DNA from: an uncultured Bacilli bacterium
Lineage (GTDB): Bacteria > Bacillota_I > Bacilli_A > RF39 > UBA660
Assembly: GCA_934190785.1 (NCBI GenBank)
Contig: CAKPTA010000001.1
Location: 186,001 to 250,000 of the forward strand
DNA length: 64,000 bases
Direction: 5' to 3'
The translations under genes were made by a program, and so were the position numbers. The first letter of the stretch is position 1, and each line of letters starts with the position of its first letter. Under the pieces are notes generated by a model. The model was not told the DNA's origin, did no database searches, and saw only the letters and a list, made by a program, of their open reading frames with translations. Positions 9,291 to 18,732 of this stretch are shown in pieces.

Positions 9291-10379
9291 ATGATAAATG
9301 AGATAAAAACATTTGATGAAAGAAAAAATGAACTTGTAAAAAAAGGAAAAGAAAAAGGTTTTATTACATATGAAGAACTTGCATCATCTTTAAAGGGCCT
9401 TGATTTAGATGCAGATGCTCTTGATGAACTATATAATTTATTTAATGAAAATAGTATTGCTATAGTATCTGAAGAAGATGAAGAACAAGGTGGAGAGGCT
9501 AAAGAGACTCCTGTTATAATGGATGATAATATTTTAACTAAAGATTTGACAATTAATGATCCTGTCCGTATGTATTTGAAAGAAATTGGTCAAATAAAAT
9601 TACTTTCAATGGAGGAAGAGTTAGAACTTGCAGATCGTATTTTAGCTGGTGATGAGCAAGCAAAGACGATTTTAGCGGAAGCTAATCTTCGTTTAGTTGT
9701 TAGTATTGCTAAACGTTATGTTGGTCGTGGAATGTTATTTTTAGATTTAATTCAAGAAGGTAACATTGGTCTTATGAAGGCTGTCGATAAATTTGATGTT
9801 ACTAAAGGATATAAATTTTCAACATATGCGACATGGTGGATTCGTCAAGCAATAACTCGTGCCATTGCTGATCAAGCAAGAACAATTCGTGTTCCAGTTC
9901 ATATGGTTGAAACAATTAATAAGTTGGCTCGTATTCAAAGACAGTTAACACTTGAATTAAATCGTGAACCAAGCGAAGAGGAACTTGCCGCTAAGATGAA
10001 TATGTCTGTAGATAAAATAAGAGATATATATAAAATTAGTCAGGAACCAGTTAGTTTAGAAACTCCAATTGGTGAAGAGGATGATTCTCACTTAGGTGAT
10101 TTTATTAAAGATGAAAGCAATGCCAGTCCAGAAGAATATGCAACAAATGAAATGTTAAAAGATGAAATAGATGAAGTATTACTTACTTTAACAGAAAGAG
10201 AAGAAAAAGTTATTCGTTTAAGATTTGGATTAGATGATGGCAAATCTAAAACATTAGAGGAAGTTGGACAATTATTTGGTGTAACTCGTGAACGTATTCG
10301 TCAAATTGAAGCCAAAGCTCTTCGTAAGCTAAGACACCCATCACGTTCTCGCAAACTTAAAGATTATATGATTGATTAA
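9291..10379 (+). CDS. rpoD: Primary sigma factor RpoD (SigA)
   Basis: Housekeeping sigma-70 factor of 362 residues. An acidic N-terminal region 1.1-like segment (about 1-90) is followed by region 1.2/2 ([44 protein letters not shown]), region 3 ([13 protein letters not shown]) and region 4 with the -35-binding helix-turn-helix ([21 protein letters not shown]). It is translated just after dnaG, and its stop codon overlaps the trmK start. The TTGACA/TATAAT promoters seen elsewhere in the window agree with this sigma class. Confidence 0.97.
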   Translation: MINEIKTFDERKNELVKKGKEKGFITYEELASSLKGLDLDADALDELYNLFNENSIAIVSEEDEEQGGEAKETPVIMDDNILTKDLTINDPVRMYLKEIGQIKLLSMEEELELADRILAGDEQAKTILAEANLRLVVSIAKRYVGRGMLFLDLIQEGNIGLMKAVDKFDVTKGYKFSTYATWWIRQAITRAIADQARTIRVPVHMVETINKLARIQRQLTLELNREPSEEELAAKMNMSVDKIRDIYKISQEPVSLETPIGEEDDSHLGDFIKDESNASPEEYATNEMLKDEIDEVLLTLTEREEKVIRLRFGLDDGKSKTLEEVGQLFGVTRERIRQIEAKALRKLRHPSRSRKLKDYMID

Positions 10380-11035
10380 TGCAAATACGTAAAAGATTAA
10401 AAGCAATAGCTTCTTTAGTTCCTAAGGGGGCTAAAGTTATTGATATTGGGTGTGATCATGCACTGTTAGATGTTTATTTAACTTTATATAATCAAAATAA
10501 ATGTATTGCCAGTGATGTAAATAAAAATGCATATGAAATAGCTAAATCTAATATAAAAAAATATAATCTTGAAGATGAAATATTAACAGTAAACTGTAGT
10601 GGTTTTGATAAAATTGAAATGTCAGGTTTATATACTGCCGTTATTTGTGGAATGGGGACCACAACTATTTTATCAATTCTTAATAGTGAAAAATTAAAAT
10701 ATGTAGATACACTTATTTTACAAAGTAATAATGATTTATATCATTTACGAAAAGAAATTGTTAAAAAAGGCTTTTTAATAAATGAAGAATATGTTGTTAT
10801 AGAAAGAGATATCTTTTATGTTTTAATTAGATGTAAAAGGGGACATAAACATTATTCGTTAATTGATTTATGGCTTGGACCTGTTATAAGAAAAAGAAAA
10901 AATAGTCTTGACATAGATTATTTATCTCATTTGATGAATACTTATGGTATTATTTTACAAAAATTACCAAATAAATATTTAATAAAAAAATTATTACTCA
11001 AAATTAAAATAATGTTACTAAAAAAAGAACTGTAG
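10379..11035 (+). CDS. trmK: tRNA (adenine-22-N1)-methyltransferase TrmK
   Basis: SAM-dependent enzyme that methylates A22 in the D-loop of some tRNAs. Its N-terminal Rossmann fold has the SAM site VIDIGCDHALLDVYL and ASDVNKNAYEIAKSN, plus the family signature CGMGTTTILSIL, then a C-terminal helical tail. It begins at the ATG overlapping the rpoD stop (TAATG). In Bacillus subtilis trmK (yqfN) also lies downstream of sigA, which supports the call. Confidence 0.92.
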   Translation: MQIRKRLKAIASLVPKGAKVIDIGCDHALLDVYLTLYNQNKCIASDVNKNAYEIAKSNIKKYNLEDEILTVNCSGFDKIEMSGLYTAVICGMGTTTILSILNSEKLKYVDTLILQSNNDLYHLRKEIVKKGFLINEEYVVIERDIFYVLIRCKRGHKHYSLIDLWLGPVIRKRKNSLDIDYLSHLMNTYGIILQKLPNKYLIKKLLLKIKIMLLKKEL

Positions 11036-11049
11036 GGAAGTTCTTTTTT
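11024..11049 (+). terminator. Terminator of the dnaG-rpoD-trmK operon
   Basis: AAAGAAC/GTTCTTT stem with a 9-base loop, then a T run. Its right edge reaches the 3' end of the convergent yqfQ-like gene. Confidence 0.78.
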
Positions 11050-11404
11050 ATATAAAAAATTTAGGACCATTATTTTGCTCTTGGTAACTATTATTTGTTA
11101 TAGTTTCATAATTTTCTTCATTTACTTTTTCTTTAGATACTGCTGCAGTTGTTACAGTAGGAGTATCTACTTTTTTAAATTCGTTCATAATATTAAACAT
11201 TGTTTTAGCATTTTTCATAACCGGTGAGATTTGTTTTACAAGTGGGATTGCTTGATTAGCGATATTTAGTGTTTTTTGTGTACCTGATAATATAGAGCTC
11301 CAATTAATTCCACCTTTAAATAAATTACTTAGGAATCCTCCAGTCTGCGCTGCAGGTTGACTCATCATATAAGGATAGCTGAAATATGGGTTATAATAAT
11401 TCAT
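11048..11404 (-). CDS. yqfQ: YqfQ (VrrA)-like protein
   Basis: A 118-residue protein with a Tyr/Pro/Met-rich N-terminus, then GGFLSNLFKGGINW, a helical stretch resembling YqfQ (NIANQAIPLVKQISPVMKN), and a variable Ser/Thr/Asn-rich tail. This layout matches the YqfQ family of spore formers. In B. subtilis yqfQ is in the same neighbourhood as sigA and trmK, which strengthens a call that sequence alone would leave moderate. The biochemical role is unknown. GGAGT precedes the ATG. Confidence 0.65.
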   Translation of the reverse strand: MNYYNPYFSYPYMMSQPAAQTGGFLSNLFKGGINWSSILSGTQKTLNIANQAIPLVKQISPVMKNAKTMFNIMNEFKKVDTPTVTTAAVSKEKVNEENYETITNNSYQEQNNGPKFFI

Positions 11405-11513
11405 ATTAATACTCCTTTCTAAAATATTATATGTAAATCAAAAAAATGTTTTACATTTAATGTTTTTATGATATAATTTAATGTAGAATAATACGGGATT
11501 GGACGGTGTTGGT

Positions 11514-13454
11514 ATGCACAACAAGTTTTTTTCAGGTGTTTTAACAGTTTTGTCTTTTATTGTTAAAATACCATTATTTGGAATAAGATATTTTTGCGTT
11601 GGGTTGTTTTTTACAATGTATTATATATTATCTTTTCTAATAGAAATAGTTTCTTATTTTGGAAAAGGAGTTTTAGTTGTTAGTTTAATATTGAAACAAA
11701 TTTTCTTTTATTTGTTGTATGGACTTAGTACGCCGCTTTTATTACTTATATATGGTGGACGTAAATTATTTATTGCGTTAGAACCATCTCTTGCAAAACA
11801 AAGAGAAAAAACAGCAAAAAAACGTTTAGAGAGAAAAAGAATAAAAGCCGAAATAAAGAAAAAAAGACTTGAAGAAATAAAACTTAAACGTATGGCTGCT
11901 AGTAAAACTGAAGCTGATAAACGTTCAGAAGAAGAACGTAAACGTATACGTGAGATGGAAATTAAAAAAGCACAAGAGTTTATTGCTGAAGAAAATGCAC
12001 GTAAACGTAAGGAACATCAAAATGCTAGAAAAGCAGAAAGTGAAACACCATATGTTAATAAAAAAGCTAAAAGAGAAAGAAATAAAATTGACTTTAGCAG
12101 TTGGTTTAAATCTTTAACTAATCAATTTAAAGGCCTTTTTGTTTCGAAAAATAAGCAAAAAGAAATTGAACGTCAAGTATTACCGCTTGATTTTGAAGGT
12201 GAAGCAGCTAAAAAAAGTGATCAAAAGATTTTATTTATATATGAAGCAAAAGCACCTAATGGTAAAGTTGTAAAAGATTTTTCAGAAGCTTTTTCAAAAG
12301 TAGAGGTTCACTCATATTTATTAAGTGAGGGCTACGAGGTATATAGTATTAAAAAAGCAAGTTGGCTTGATACAATAATGCATAAACAGGCTCTTGGAAA
12401 TACTACTAAATTTAAAACAAAAGACTTGATATTTTTAATAACTCAATTATCAACGTATTTGAAAGCTGGTATTACACTTGTTGAAGCTCTTAGAATCTTG
12501 TCAAGACAGTATAAAAAGAAAGGATATAAAAAGGTTTTGGAGTCACTTGTTTATAACCTTACAATGGGTGATAATTTAAGTGATGCAATGGATAAACAAG
12601 GAGAAGCGTTTCCAAGACTTTTAATTAACATGGTAAAAACAGCCGAGATGACAGGAGAACTTCCTGAGGTATTAGATGATATGGCTGAGTATTATTCAGA
12701 AATGGAACAAACGCGTAAACAAATGATAAGTGCCTTAACTTATCCTAGTATTGTATTTGTTTTTGCTATTGCAGTTATTACATTTATGCTTGTGTATGTA
12801 ATACCTCAATTTACAGATATCTATGCTAGTATGGAAGGTGTTAAGATTCCTGGATTTACATTGTTTATAATGGCTGTTAGTGCTTTCCTTAGAAGTTATA
12901 GTTTTGGAATTTTACTTGCTATAATTGTAATTTGTGTTGTTGTTATTGTACTTTATAAAAATATACGTGGTTTTAGAGCATTTCTTCAATACATAATGAT
13001 GCATATTCCAGTTATTGGTAATACAATCATTTATAATGAAGTTACAAATTTTACGAAAACATTTGCATCTTTACTTGCTCATAGTGTATTTATTACAGAC
13101 AGTATGGATATTTTGTTAAAAGTTACAAATAATGAAATTTATAAGGATTTAATTGCAAACACAGTTAATAACTTATCAAAGGGTGAAAAAATATCTGAAG
13201 CATTTAAAGATCATTGGGCATTCCCACTTCCTGCATATGAAATGTTAGTAACTGGTGAGACAACTGGTGAATTACCAGAAATGATGAAGAAAGTATCAAC
13301 TTATTACCAAATGCTTCATAAAGATTCAGTAAACAGAATTAAAACATTTATTGAACCAATTTTAACAGTCTTTTTAACAGTTATTGTTGGAGCAATTATT
13401 TTAGCAATTATTATACCAATGTTTGGTATGTATCAATCTATTCAACAGTATTAA
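11514..13454 (+). CDS. GspF/ComGB pilus platform protein with a long novel N-terminus
   Basis: The C-terminal ~360 residues are a normal type II secretion F protein: two T2SSF domains (QLSTYLKAGITLVEALRIL ... TAEMTGELPEVLDDMA; NFTKTFASLLAHSVFI ... TGETTGELPEMM), each with its transmembrane helices. Ahead of them lie ~90 hydrophobic residues (several predicted membrane segments), ~110 highly charged Lys/Arg/Glu residues likely to form a coiled coil, and a small globular segment (FIYEAKAPNGKVV) as in GspF N-termini. At 646 residues it is well above the ~340-400 usual for the family. Start ATG 11514 follows GGTG; TTG 11499 is also in frame. The prepilin peptidase gene follows directly. Confidence 0.88.
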   Translation: MHNKFFSGVLTVLSFIVKIPLFGIRYFCVGLFFTMYYILSFLIEIVSYFGKGVLVVSLILKQIFFYLLYGLSTPLLLLIYGGRKLFIALEPSLAKQREKTAKKRLERKRIKAEIKKKRLEEIKLKRMAASKTEADKRSEEERKRIREMEIKKAQEFIAEENARKRKEHQNARKAESETPYVNKKAKRERNKIDFSSWFKSLTNQFKGLFVSKNKQKEIERQVLPLDFEGEAAKKSDQKILFIYEAKAPNGKVVKDFSEAFSKVEVHSYLLSEGYEVYSIKKASWLDTIMHKQALGNTTKFKTKDLIFLITQLSTYLKAGITLVEALRILSRQYKKKGYKKVLESLVYNLTMGDNLSDAMDKQGEAFPRLLINMVKTAEMTGELPEVLDDMAEYYSEMEQTRKQMISALTYPSIVFVFAIAVITFMLVYVIPQFTDIYASMEGVKIPGFTLFIMAVSAFLRSYSFGILLAIIVICVVVIVLYKNIRGFRAFLQYIMMHIPVIGNTIIYNEVTNFTKTFASLLAHSVFITDSMDILLKVTNNEIYKDLIANTVNNLSKGEKISEAFKDHWAFPLPAYEMLVTGETTGELPEMMKKVSTYYQMLHKDSVNRIKTFIEPILTVFLTVIVGAIILAIIIPMFGMYQSIQQY

Positions 13455-13466
13455 GAGGTGGTTTTT

Positions 13467-14234
13467 ATGGAATTATATTATACGATTGTAAGTTTCTTTT
13501 TTGGAATTGTTCTTGGCTCTTTCTATAATGTTGTTGGATATAGACTTCCAAGAGGTGAATCTTTAATATATCCATCATCTCATTGTACAAACTGTAATCA
13601 TAAACTGGGAATATTGGATTTGTTTCCAATATTCTCTTATTTATTTTTAGGTGGTAAATGTCGTTATTGTAAAGAAAAAATATCACTATTTTATCCTATA
13701 TTTGAATTTACAACAGGAGTTTTATTTGCTATTTCATATAAAGTATTTGGAGCATCAATTGATTTCTTTATAGCCATAATACTTATATCAACTTTATTAA
13801 TAATCATAATAAGTGATTACCAAACAATGATTATTCCTGATGAATTACTAATTTTTTCTTTTATATTACTTGCTATATGTATTTATATAAAAAGTGGTTT
13901 AAAAGGTTTAATTATATCTATTGGGGCTGGAGTTTTATCATTTTTATTTATGTTTGCATTAAAAAAAATAGGTGATTTTCTTTTCAAAAAAGAATCGATG
14001 GGTGGGGGAGACATTAAACTTATGTTTATTTTAGGTTTAACTTTAGGTTTCCCTGAGGCTATTCTTACGGTCTTTTTAGCATCATTTATTGGACTTCCGG
14101 TATCTCTTTGGATTTTATATAAAAAAAAGAATCATGAGATTCCTTTTGGACCATTTCTTGCTGTTGGAGCAATTATAATTCTTCTTTTTAGAATAGATAT
14201 GAATTTTATAATTAACTTACTTACGTGGTATTAA
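13467..14234 (+). CDS. comC: Prepilin leader peptidase / N-methyltransferase
   Basis: Cleaves and N-methylates type IV prepilins. The N-terminal domain has the four-Cys zinc motif CTNC...CRYC; the membrane protease domain has its two catalytic Asp in ISDYQTMIIPDELL and GGGDIKLMF, with seven or eight membrane helices. Length 255 residues, normal. Start ATG 13467 lies after AAGAGGTGG; GTG 13458 is inside that site. Its substrates are probably the pilin-like proteins encoded at 28.5-29.9 kb. Confidence 0.93.
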   Translation: MELYYTIVSFFFGIVLGSFYNVVGYRLPRGESLIYPSSHCTNCNHKLGILDLFPIFSYLFLGGKCRYCKEKISLFYPIFEFTTGVLFAISYKVFGASIDFFIAIILISTLLIIIISDYQTMIIPDELLIFSFILLAICIYIKSGLKGLIISIGAGVLSFLFMFALKKIGDFLFKKESMGGGDIKLMFILGLTLGFPEAILTVFLASFIGLPVSLWILYKKKNHEIPFGPFLAVGAIIILLFRIDMNFIINLLTWY

Positions 14235-14254
14235 ACGAGTTATCTCGTTTTTTT
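14233..14254 (+). terminator. Terminator of the gspF-prepilin peptidase operon
   Basis: AAACGAG-TTAT-CTCGTTT followed by T residues. It overlaps the 3' end of the convergent small membrane protein gene. Confidence 0.8.
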
Positions 14255-14437
14255 ATTAAATAATGGATATTTTCGTCTAGCATTTACTAAAACGATTCCA
14301 AGCCCATATGTAATAAATAGTAGGAAATAGCTTAATAAATTATTTGATGTTAGTAGAGATATACTAGATGCGAATATTCCAATACCAATACCAATACATA
14401 TAAGTGTCATATAGACAATTTTATTAAGATTTAACAT
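14240..14437 (-). CDS. Small two-helix membrane protein
   Basis: A 65-residue protein with two hydrophobic helices (about residues 7-28 and 33-52) and a basic C-terminus. A run of G (GGGGG) precedes the ATG at good spacing, which argues that it is translated. I recognise no family. Confidence 0.55.
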   Translation of the reverse strand: MLNLNKIVYMTLICIGIGIGIFASSISLLTSNNLLSYFLLFITYGLGIVLVNARRKYPLFNKKTR

Positions 14438-14529
14438 AAAAATACCCCCTTTTTTTATGTAGGTGTTATTATACTCAAAAATATATATTTGTCAAATTTA
14501 ACCATTATATTATATTAAATTTATTAATA

Positions 14530-14560
14530 AAAATGAAAAAGCACTTATTTTTGTGCTTCT
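14530..14560 (-). terminator. Terminator after rarA
   Basis: AAGCAC/GTGCTT stem with an A-rich 5' flank and, read on the minus strand, a T run. It directly follows the rarA stop. Confidence 0.75.
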
Positions 14561-15771
14561 TTTTTTAATCTTTCAATAGAATCATATACACTTTTTAAAG
14601 CTTTTTCATATTTACTTGTTGTATTTGGGTGGTAATATTTTTTATTAATTAAATTATCAGGCATGTATTGTTGATATACCCAATGATTAGGGTAGTCATG
14701 AGGATATTTATAATCAGGTGATGTTGTTTTAATATTGCTAGGAACATTACCAGTATTTCCTTTTCTTATATCATTAAGAGCCTCATCAAGGGCTAAATGC
14801 CCACTATTAGATTTAGGAGAAAGGGCTAATTCAATTACGATATCACCTAGGGGAATTCTGCCTTCTGGAAGTCCAAGCCTTTCACAAGCTGCAATAGCAG
14901 CTTCAACTTTAGGTCCTATAGATGGATTAGCAAGACCAATATCTTCATATGCAATTACGGTCATTCTTCTATATAAAATATCTAAATCTTCGGCTTCAAT
15001 TAATCTAGCTAGATAGTGTAGTGCAGCGTCAACATCACTTCCACGAATTGATTTTTGAAAAGCACTTATAACATCATAATGTCCGTCTTCATTTTTGTCA
15101 TGAAACATGACGGGTTTACTATTGATTGATTTAATAATATCAATTGTAATTTTTTTATCTTTGACTGACGAGTAAGCAACATCTAATAGGTTATACGCAA
15201 ATCTTAAGTCACCGCTTGATAGATTAGCAATATATTTAATACTTTCATCAGTTATTTCAATACCTTTTAAATATTCTGTTTTGATAGCTTTATTTAATGC
15301 TTCTATAATATCTTCTTCAGTTAATTCTTTTAATTCAAATATTTGACATCTACTTCTTATGGCTGGATTTATTTTATGATATGGATTTGATGTTGTCATA
15401 CCAATTAAAACAATTAAACCACTTTCTAAGTAGGGAAGTAATAAGTCTTGTTTGTCCTTGTTTAAACGATGTATTTCATCCATTATAATGACAAGCCCTT
15501 TATACATTTTAGCTTCTTCGATAGCAATATCAAAATCTTTTTTATTATTAATAACAGCATTTAAAGTACGGCATTTTAAGCCAAGTTGTTTTACAATAGC
15601 TAGTGCTATTGTAGTTTTCCCAATACCTGGTTTACCATATAAAATCATTGAAAATATTTTGCCGTTTTCAGTTATATTTCTAAGAATTTTATTTTCTCCC
15701 AATAAGTGTTTTTGTCCGATAACTTCATCAATGTTATTAGGTCTAAGTTTAACAGCTAGCGGTTCAAACAT
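14545..15771 (-). CDS. rarA: Replication-associated recombination ATPase RarA (MgsA)
   Basis: A clamp-loader-like AAA+ ATPase acting at stalled replication forks. Walker A GKPGIGKTT, Walker B VIIMDEIHR, sensor-1 GMTTSNP, an arginine-finger region (NPAIRSRCQIFEL) and the C-terminal MgsA tetramerisation domain (GSDVDAALHYLARLIEAEDL, AYEDIGLA). 408 residues, close to the family norm. It has its own GAGGTGAT ribosome binding site. Confidence 0.95.
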   Translation of the reverse strand: MFEPLAVKLRPNNIDEVIGQKHLLGENKILRNITENGKIFSMILYGKPGIGKTTIALAIVKQLGLKCRTLNAVINNKKDFDIAIEEAKMYKGLVIIMDEIHRLNKDKQDLLLPYLESGLIVLIGMTTSNPYHKINPAIRSRCQIFELKELTEEDIIEALNKAIKTEYLKGIEITDESIKYIANLSSGDLRFAYNLLDVAYSSVKDKKITIDIIKSINSKPVMFHDKNEDGHYDVISAFQKSIRGSDVDAALHYLARLIEAEDLDILYRRMTVIAYEDIGLANPSIGPKVEAAIAACERLGLPEGRIPLGDIVIELALSPKSNSGHLALDEALNDIRKGNTGNVPSNIKTTSPDYKYPHDYPNHWVYQQYMPDNLINKKYYHPNTTSKYEKALKSVYDSIERLKKEAQK

Positions 15772-15929
15772 AACATCACCTCAAGTATTCATATTATATC
15801 ACAATACTAATGTTTATAGTATGAATTAGATAAAGAAAAAAATAAAGAAATATTAGTTAGATAAAATAATAATGATGTATATTAAAACTTGATTTTATGA
15901 TATAATAATTAAGGATGGTAGATTTAATT

Positions 15930-16814
15930 ATGAAGGCATTAAAGACAGATATATTTAGGCAATATATAGATTATTTAAAAATTGATAAAAGAGCATCAAA
16001 AAATACTATTCTTTCATATCAATCTGATTTATTGATGCTTGAAGAATATTTAAATGGTAAGGATCCTATTTCTCTTTCTAGGGATGATATTGTATCATTT
16101 TTGAAAGTTAGAAGTGATAATGGCATATCGACCAGAACAAATGCTCATACAATAACTATTTTAAGAGATTTTTATAAGTTTTTAATTAAACAATCATATA
16201 TTAAATCAAATCCCATGGATATGATTGATTCTCCTAAAATGTATAAAAAATTACCTAAAGCTTTATCAGTAGAAGAGGTTGATAAACTTTTAAATATAAA
16301 ACTTCAAACACCATATGATTACAGAAATAAAGCTATGCTTGAACTTATGTATGCAACCGGAATGAGAATTAGTGAATTAATTAACCTTAAACTTACTGAT
16401 ATCGATTTTGAGAATGAAACAATAAGGGTTTTAGGAAAAGGTTCAAAAGTAAGACAAGTCCCAATTGGTGAATATGCAATGAAATATTTAAATATATATA
16501 TTAAATATTATCGAAGCTATTTTGTAAAAGAAACTTCTGATTATGTATTTTTATCAGTTAGGGGAGATAAGATGACAAGACAAGCTTTCTTTAAAATACT
16601 AAAACAAATTGCTAGAAAGCAAGGCATTGATACAGACTTTTCACCTCACACTATTAGACATTCTTTTGCAACGCATATGCTTGAGGCAGGAGCTGATTTA
16701 AGGAGTATTCAAGAGTTGCTTGGTCATGAAAGTATATCAACAACACAAATATATACAAATATTACAGATAAGTTTAGGGATGATAATTATCACATGTATC
16801 ATCCTCATGGATAG
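15930..16814 (+). CDS. xerD: XerD/XerC-type tyrosine recombinase
   Basis: Site-specific recombinase, most likely the chromosome dimer resolution enzyme acting at dif. N-terminal SAM-like core-binding domain (about 1-90); C-terminal catalytic domain with the R-H-x-x-R-H/Y set: ATGMRISELINL, FSPHTIRHSFATHML, LGHESISTTQIYTNI (Tyr nucleophile). 294 residues from ATG 15930; ATG 15915 is in frame but overlaps the AAGGATG site. TGATATAAT about 20 bases upstream looks like an extended -10. No mobile-element neighbours, which favours a housekeeping role. Confidence 0.9.
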   Translation: MKALKTDIFRQYIDYLKIDKRASKNTILSYQSDLLMLEEYLNGKDPISLSRDDIVSFLKVRSDNGISTRTNAHTITILRDFYKFLIKQSYIKSNPMDMIDSPKMYKKLPKALSVEEVDKLLNIKLQTPYDYRNKAMLELMYATGMRISELINLKLTDIDFENETIRVLGKGSKVRQVPIGEYAMKYLNIYIKYYRSYFVKETSDYVFLSVRGDKMTRQAFFKILKQIARKQGIDTDFSPHTIRHSFATHMLEAGADLRSIQELLGHESISTTQIYTNITDKFRDDNYHMYHPHG

Positions 16815-16826
16815 AAAGGAAAAAAT

Positions 16827-18194
16827 ATGAAAATAACAAAAGAAATAAAAAAGGAAATATTTAGAGAATATGATATTAGAGGGGTATATCCTACTGATTT
16901 AAATGAAGATGTAGCATATACTTTTGGTAAGAGTTATGGTTCTTATATTAGAAAATATGATGCTAAAAGAGTATTAGTTGGTCATGATAACCGTATATCA
17001 TCTCCTGTGCTTCATGATGCCTTAATTAAAGGAATAATGGATAGTGGAATGGATGTTGTTGATCTTGGATTAGTCACAACACCTATGTACTATTTTGCCC
17101 GTAAATTTTTAAATATACCAACAGGAATAATGATTACAGCTAGTCATAATCCTAAAGATGATAATGGTTTTAAAATTTCATTTGAAGACTATGGTAATGC
17201 ATACGGTAAATATATTTATGATTTTAGAGATTATACTTTAGAAGGAAATTATCTAGATGGTACTGGATATAAAATAGATTATGATATTAGAGAAAAGTAC
17301 ATTCATCTTATAACAACATCAGTAAATATTAAACCTGGTATGAAAATTGTAATTGATTGTGGAAATGGTACAGGCTCAATTATCGTAAAGGATATTTTAG
17401 ATAGATTACCTATTACATATTATCCTTTGTATTGTGAAAGTGATGGTAATTTTCCAAATCATCAACCAGATCCTGCTGTTTCTAAAAATATGGAAGCATT
17501 ATCTAAGAAAGTGGTAGAACTAGGATATGACCTTGGAATTGGTATAGATGGTGATGCTGATAGAGTTGGAATTTGTGATGAAAAAGGAAATATTCTTGCT
17601 GCAGATATGTATATGCTTATAATGTATCGTTATTTAAATCCAAATTTAAAGGTGAGAAAGGCTTTGTTTGATGTAAAATGTTCAAAAACTTTAATTGATG
17701 CGCTTAAAGATTTGGATATTGAACCGGTTATGTATCGTACAGGAAATTCATATTCCAATATGAAGATGCAAGAGGGAAATTTTGATTTTGGTGGTGAATA
17801 TTCTGGACATGTGTTTTTTAGAGACAAGTTCCCAGGATTTGATGATGGAATATATGCCGGACTTCGTATGGTAGAAGTTGTATCAACTACTGGTAAAAGT
17901 GTTAGTTCTTGGTTAGATAATATTAATCATTATTTTTCAACTGAGGAATTAAAATTTAAAACAACTGATCAAAAGAAATTTAAAGTTGTGAACAAGGTAA
18001 AAGAATACGCCAAAAAGAAGGATTATTCATTCGTCGATATAGACGGTATTAGAGTGGAATTTGAAGATGGATGGGCACTTGTTAGAGCATCTAATACAGG
18101 TCCTAATATAACTGTTCGTTTTGAAGCTAAAACTGAAGCTAGACTTGATGAAATTCAAAAAGAGTTTACAGCTGTTTTAAAAGAAAATTTATAA
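16827..18194 (+). CDS. Phosphomannomutase/phosphoglucomutase
   Basis: Alpha-D-phosphohexomutase that interconverts hexose 1- and 6-phosphates, feeding sugar-nucleotide synthesis. Four-domain family: EYDIRGVYPTDL near the N-terminus, the phosphoserine loop TASHNPKDDNG, the metal loop GIDGDADRVG, the sugar-binding GGEYSGHV and a C-terminal phosphate-binding RASNTGPN. 455 residues, normal for the ManB/AlgC class. It starts 13 bases after xerD, so the two probably share a transcript. Exact sugar specificity cannot be read from sequence. Confidence 0.92.
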   Translation: MKITKEIKKEIFREYDIRGVYPTDLNEDVAYTFGKSYGSYIRKYDAKRVLVGHDNRISSPVLHDALIKGIMDSGMDVVDLGLVTTPMYYFARKFLNIPTGIMITASHNPKDDNGFKISFEDYGNAYGKYIYDFRDYTLEGNYLDGTGYKIDYDIREKYIHLITTSVNIKPGMKIVIDCGNGTGSIIVKDILDRLPITYYPLYCESDGNFPNHQPDPAVSKNMEALSKKVVELGYDLGIGIDGDADRVGICDEKGNILAADMYMLIMYRYLNPNLKVRKALFDVKCSKTLIDALKDLDIEPVMYRTGNSYSNMKMQEGNFDFGGEYSGHVFFRDKFPGFDDGIYAGLRMVEVVSTTGKSVSSWLDNINHYFSTEELKFKTTDQKKFKVVNKVKEYAKKKDYSFVDIDGIRVEFEDGWALVRASNTGPNITVRFEAKTEARLDEIQKEFTAVLKENL

Positions 18195-18204
18195 ACATTT
18201 CTAG

Positions 18205-18238
18205 ACACTTCTCATAAAATGATGTGAGAGGTGTTTTT
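18205..18238 (+). terminator. Terminator-like hairpin that covers the dps ribosome binding site
   Basis: ACACTTCTCA at 18205-18214 pairs with TGAGAGGTGT at 18225-18234 (ten pairs, one G-U), followed by five T. The 3' arm contains AGAGGTG, the ribosome binding site of the dps ATG at 18239. It can therefore end the upstream transcript and would hide the dps start on any read-through RNA. Confidence 0.72.
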
Positions 18239-18682
18239 ATGAATAAAAATTCTAATATTGATATATTAAATGAATATATGGCAAATCTAAAAGTTTTAAA
18301 TAATAATTTGTATAATCTGCATTTTAATATTGTTGGAGAAAGTTTCTTTGGCTTACATAAAAAACTTCAAGATTATTATGAAAAGTTAGCACTTATGTAT
18401 GATAGTACTGCTGAGAGAATTAAAATGTTAAATGGTATGCCTTTTACATCGTTACGTGAAATAGAAGATATCTCAACAATTAAATCAATGAAAAGTATGA
18501 ATTTTAATGGAAAACAGGTATTAGAAGTTTTAGATAATGATTTTACTTTTATGAAAGACTATACAAAAGACTTAATCTCGTATTACGGAAAAGAAAATGA
18601 CTATTACACTGTATCAATGCTAGAAAATAATTTGTGCTTTTTTGAAAAAGAACTTTGGATGATTAAAACTAGTTTAATATAA
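18239..18682 (+). CDS. dps: Dps-family mini-ferritin
   Basis: Stores iron and protects DNA from peroxide; forms 12-mers. 147 residues. All four ferroxidase ligands of the family line up with the right spacing: H28, H40, D55 and E59 (LHFNIVGESFFGLH ... YDSTAERI). Start ATG 18239 follows AGAGGTG; the in-frame GTG 18224 lies within the upstream hairpin. The usual Trp after the first His is Asn here. No PerR box was identified. Confidence 0.88.
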   Translation: MNKNSNIDILNEYMANLKVLNNNLYNLHFNIVGESFFGLHKKLQDYYEKLALMYDSTAERIKMLNGMPFTSLREIEDISTIKSMKSMNFNGKQVLEVLDNDFTFMKDYTKDLISYYGKENDYYTVSMLENNLCFFEKELWMIKTSLI

Positions 18683-18732
18683 GACTAGTTTTTTATCTTT
18701 ATTTGCGATAAAATATTACTGGAAGTGATATT

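Noticed and set aside
15930..16814. The tyrosine recombinase as an integrase of a mobile element
   Set aside because: Length, motifs and housekeeping neighbours (rarA, phosphohexomutase) fit XerD; no element ends or cargo are visible.
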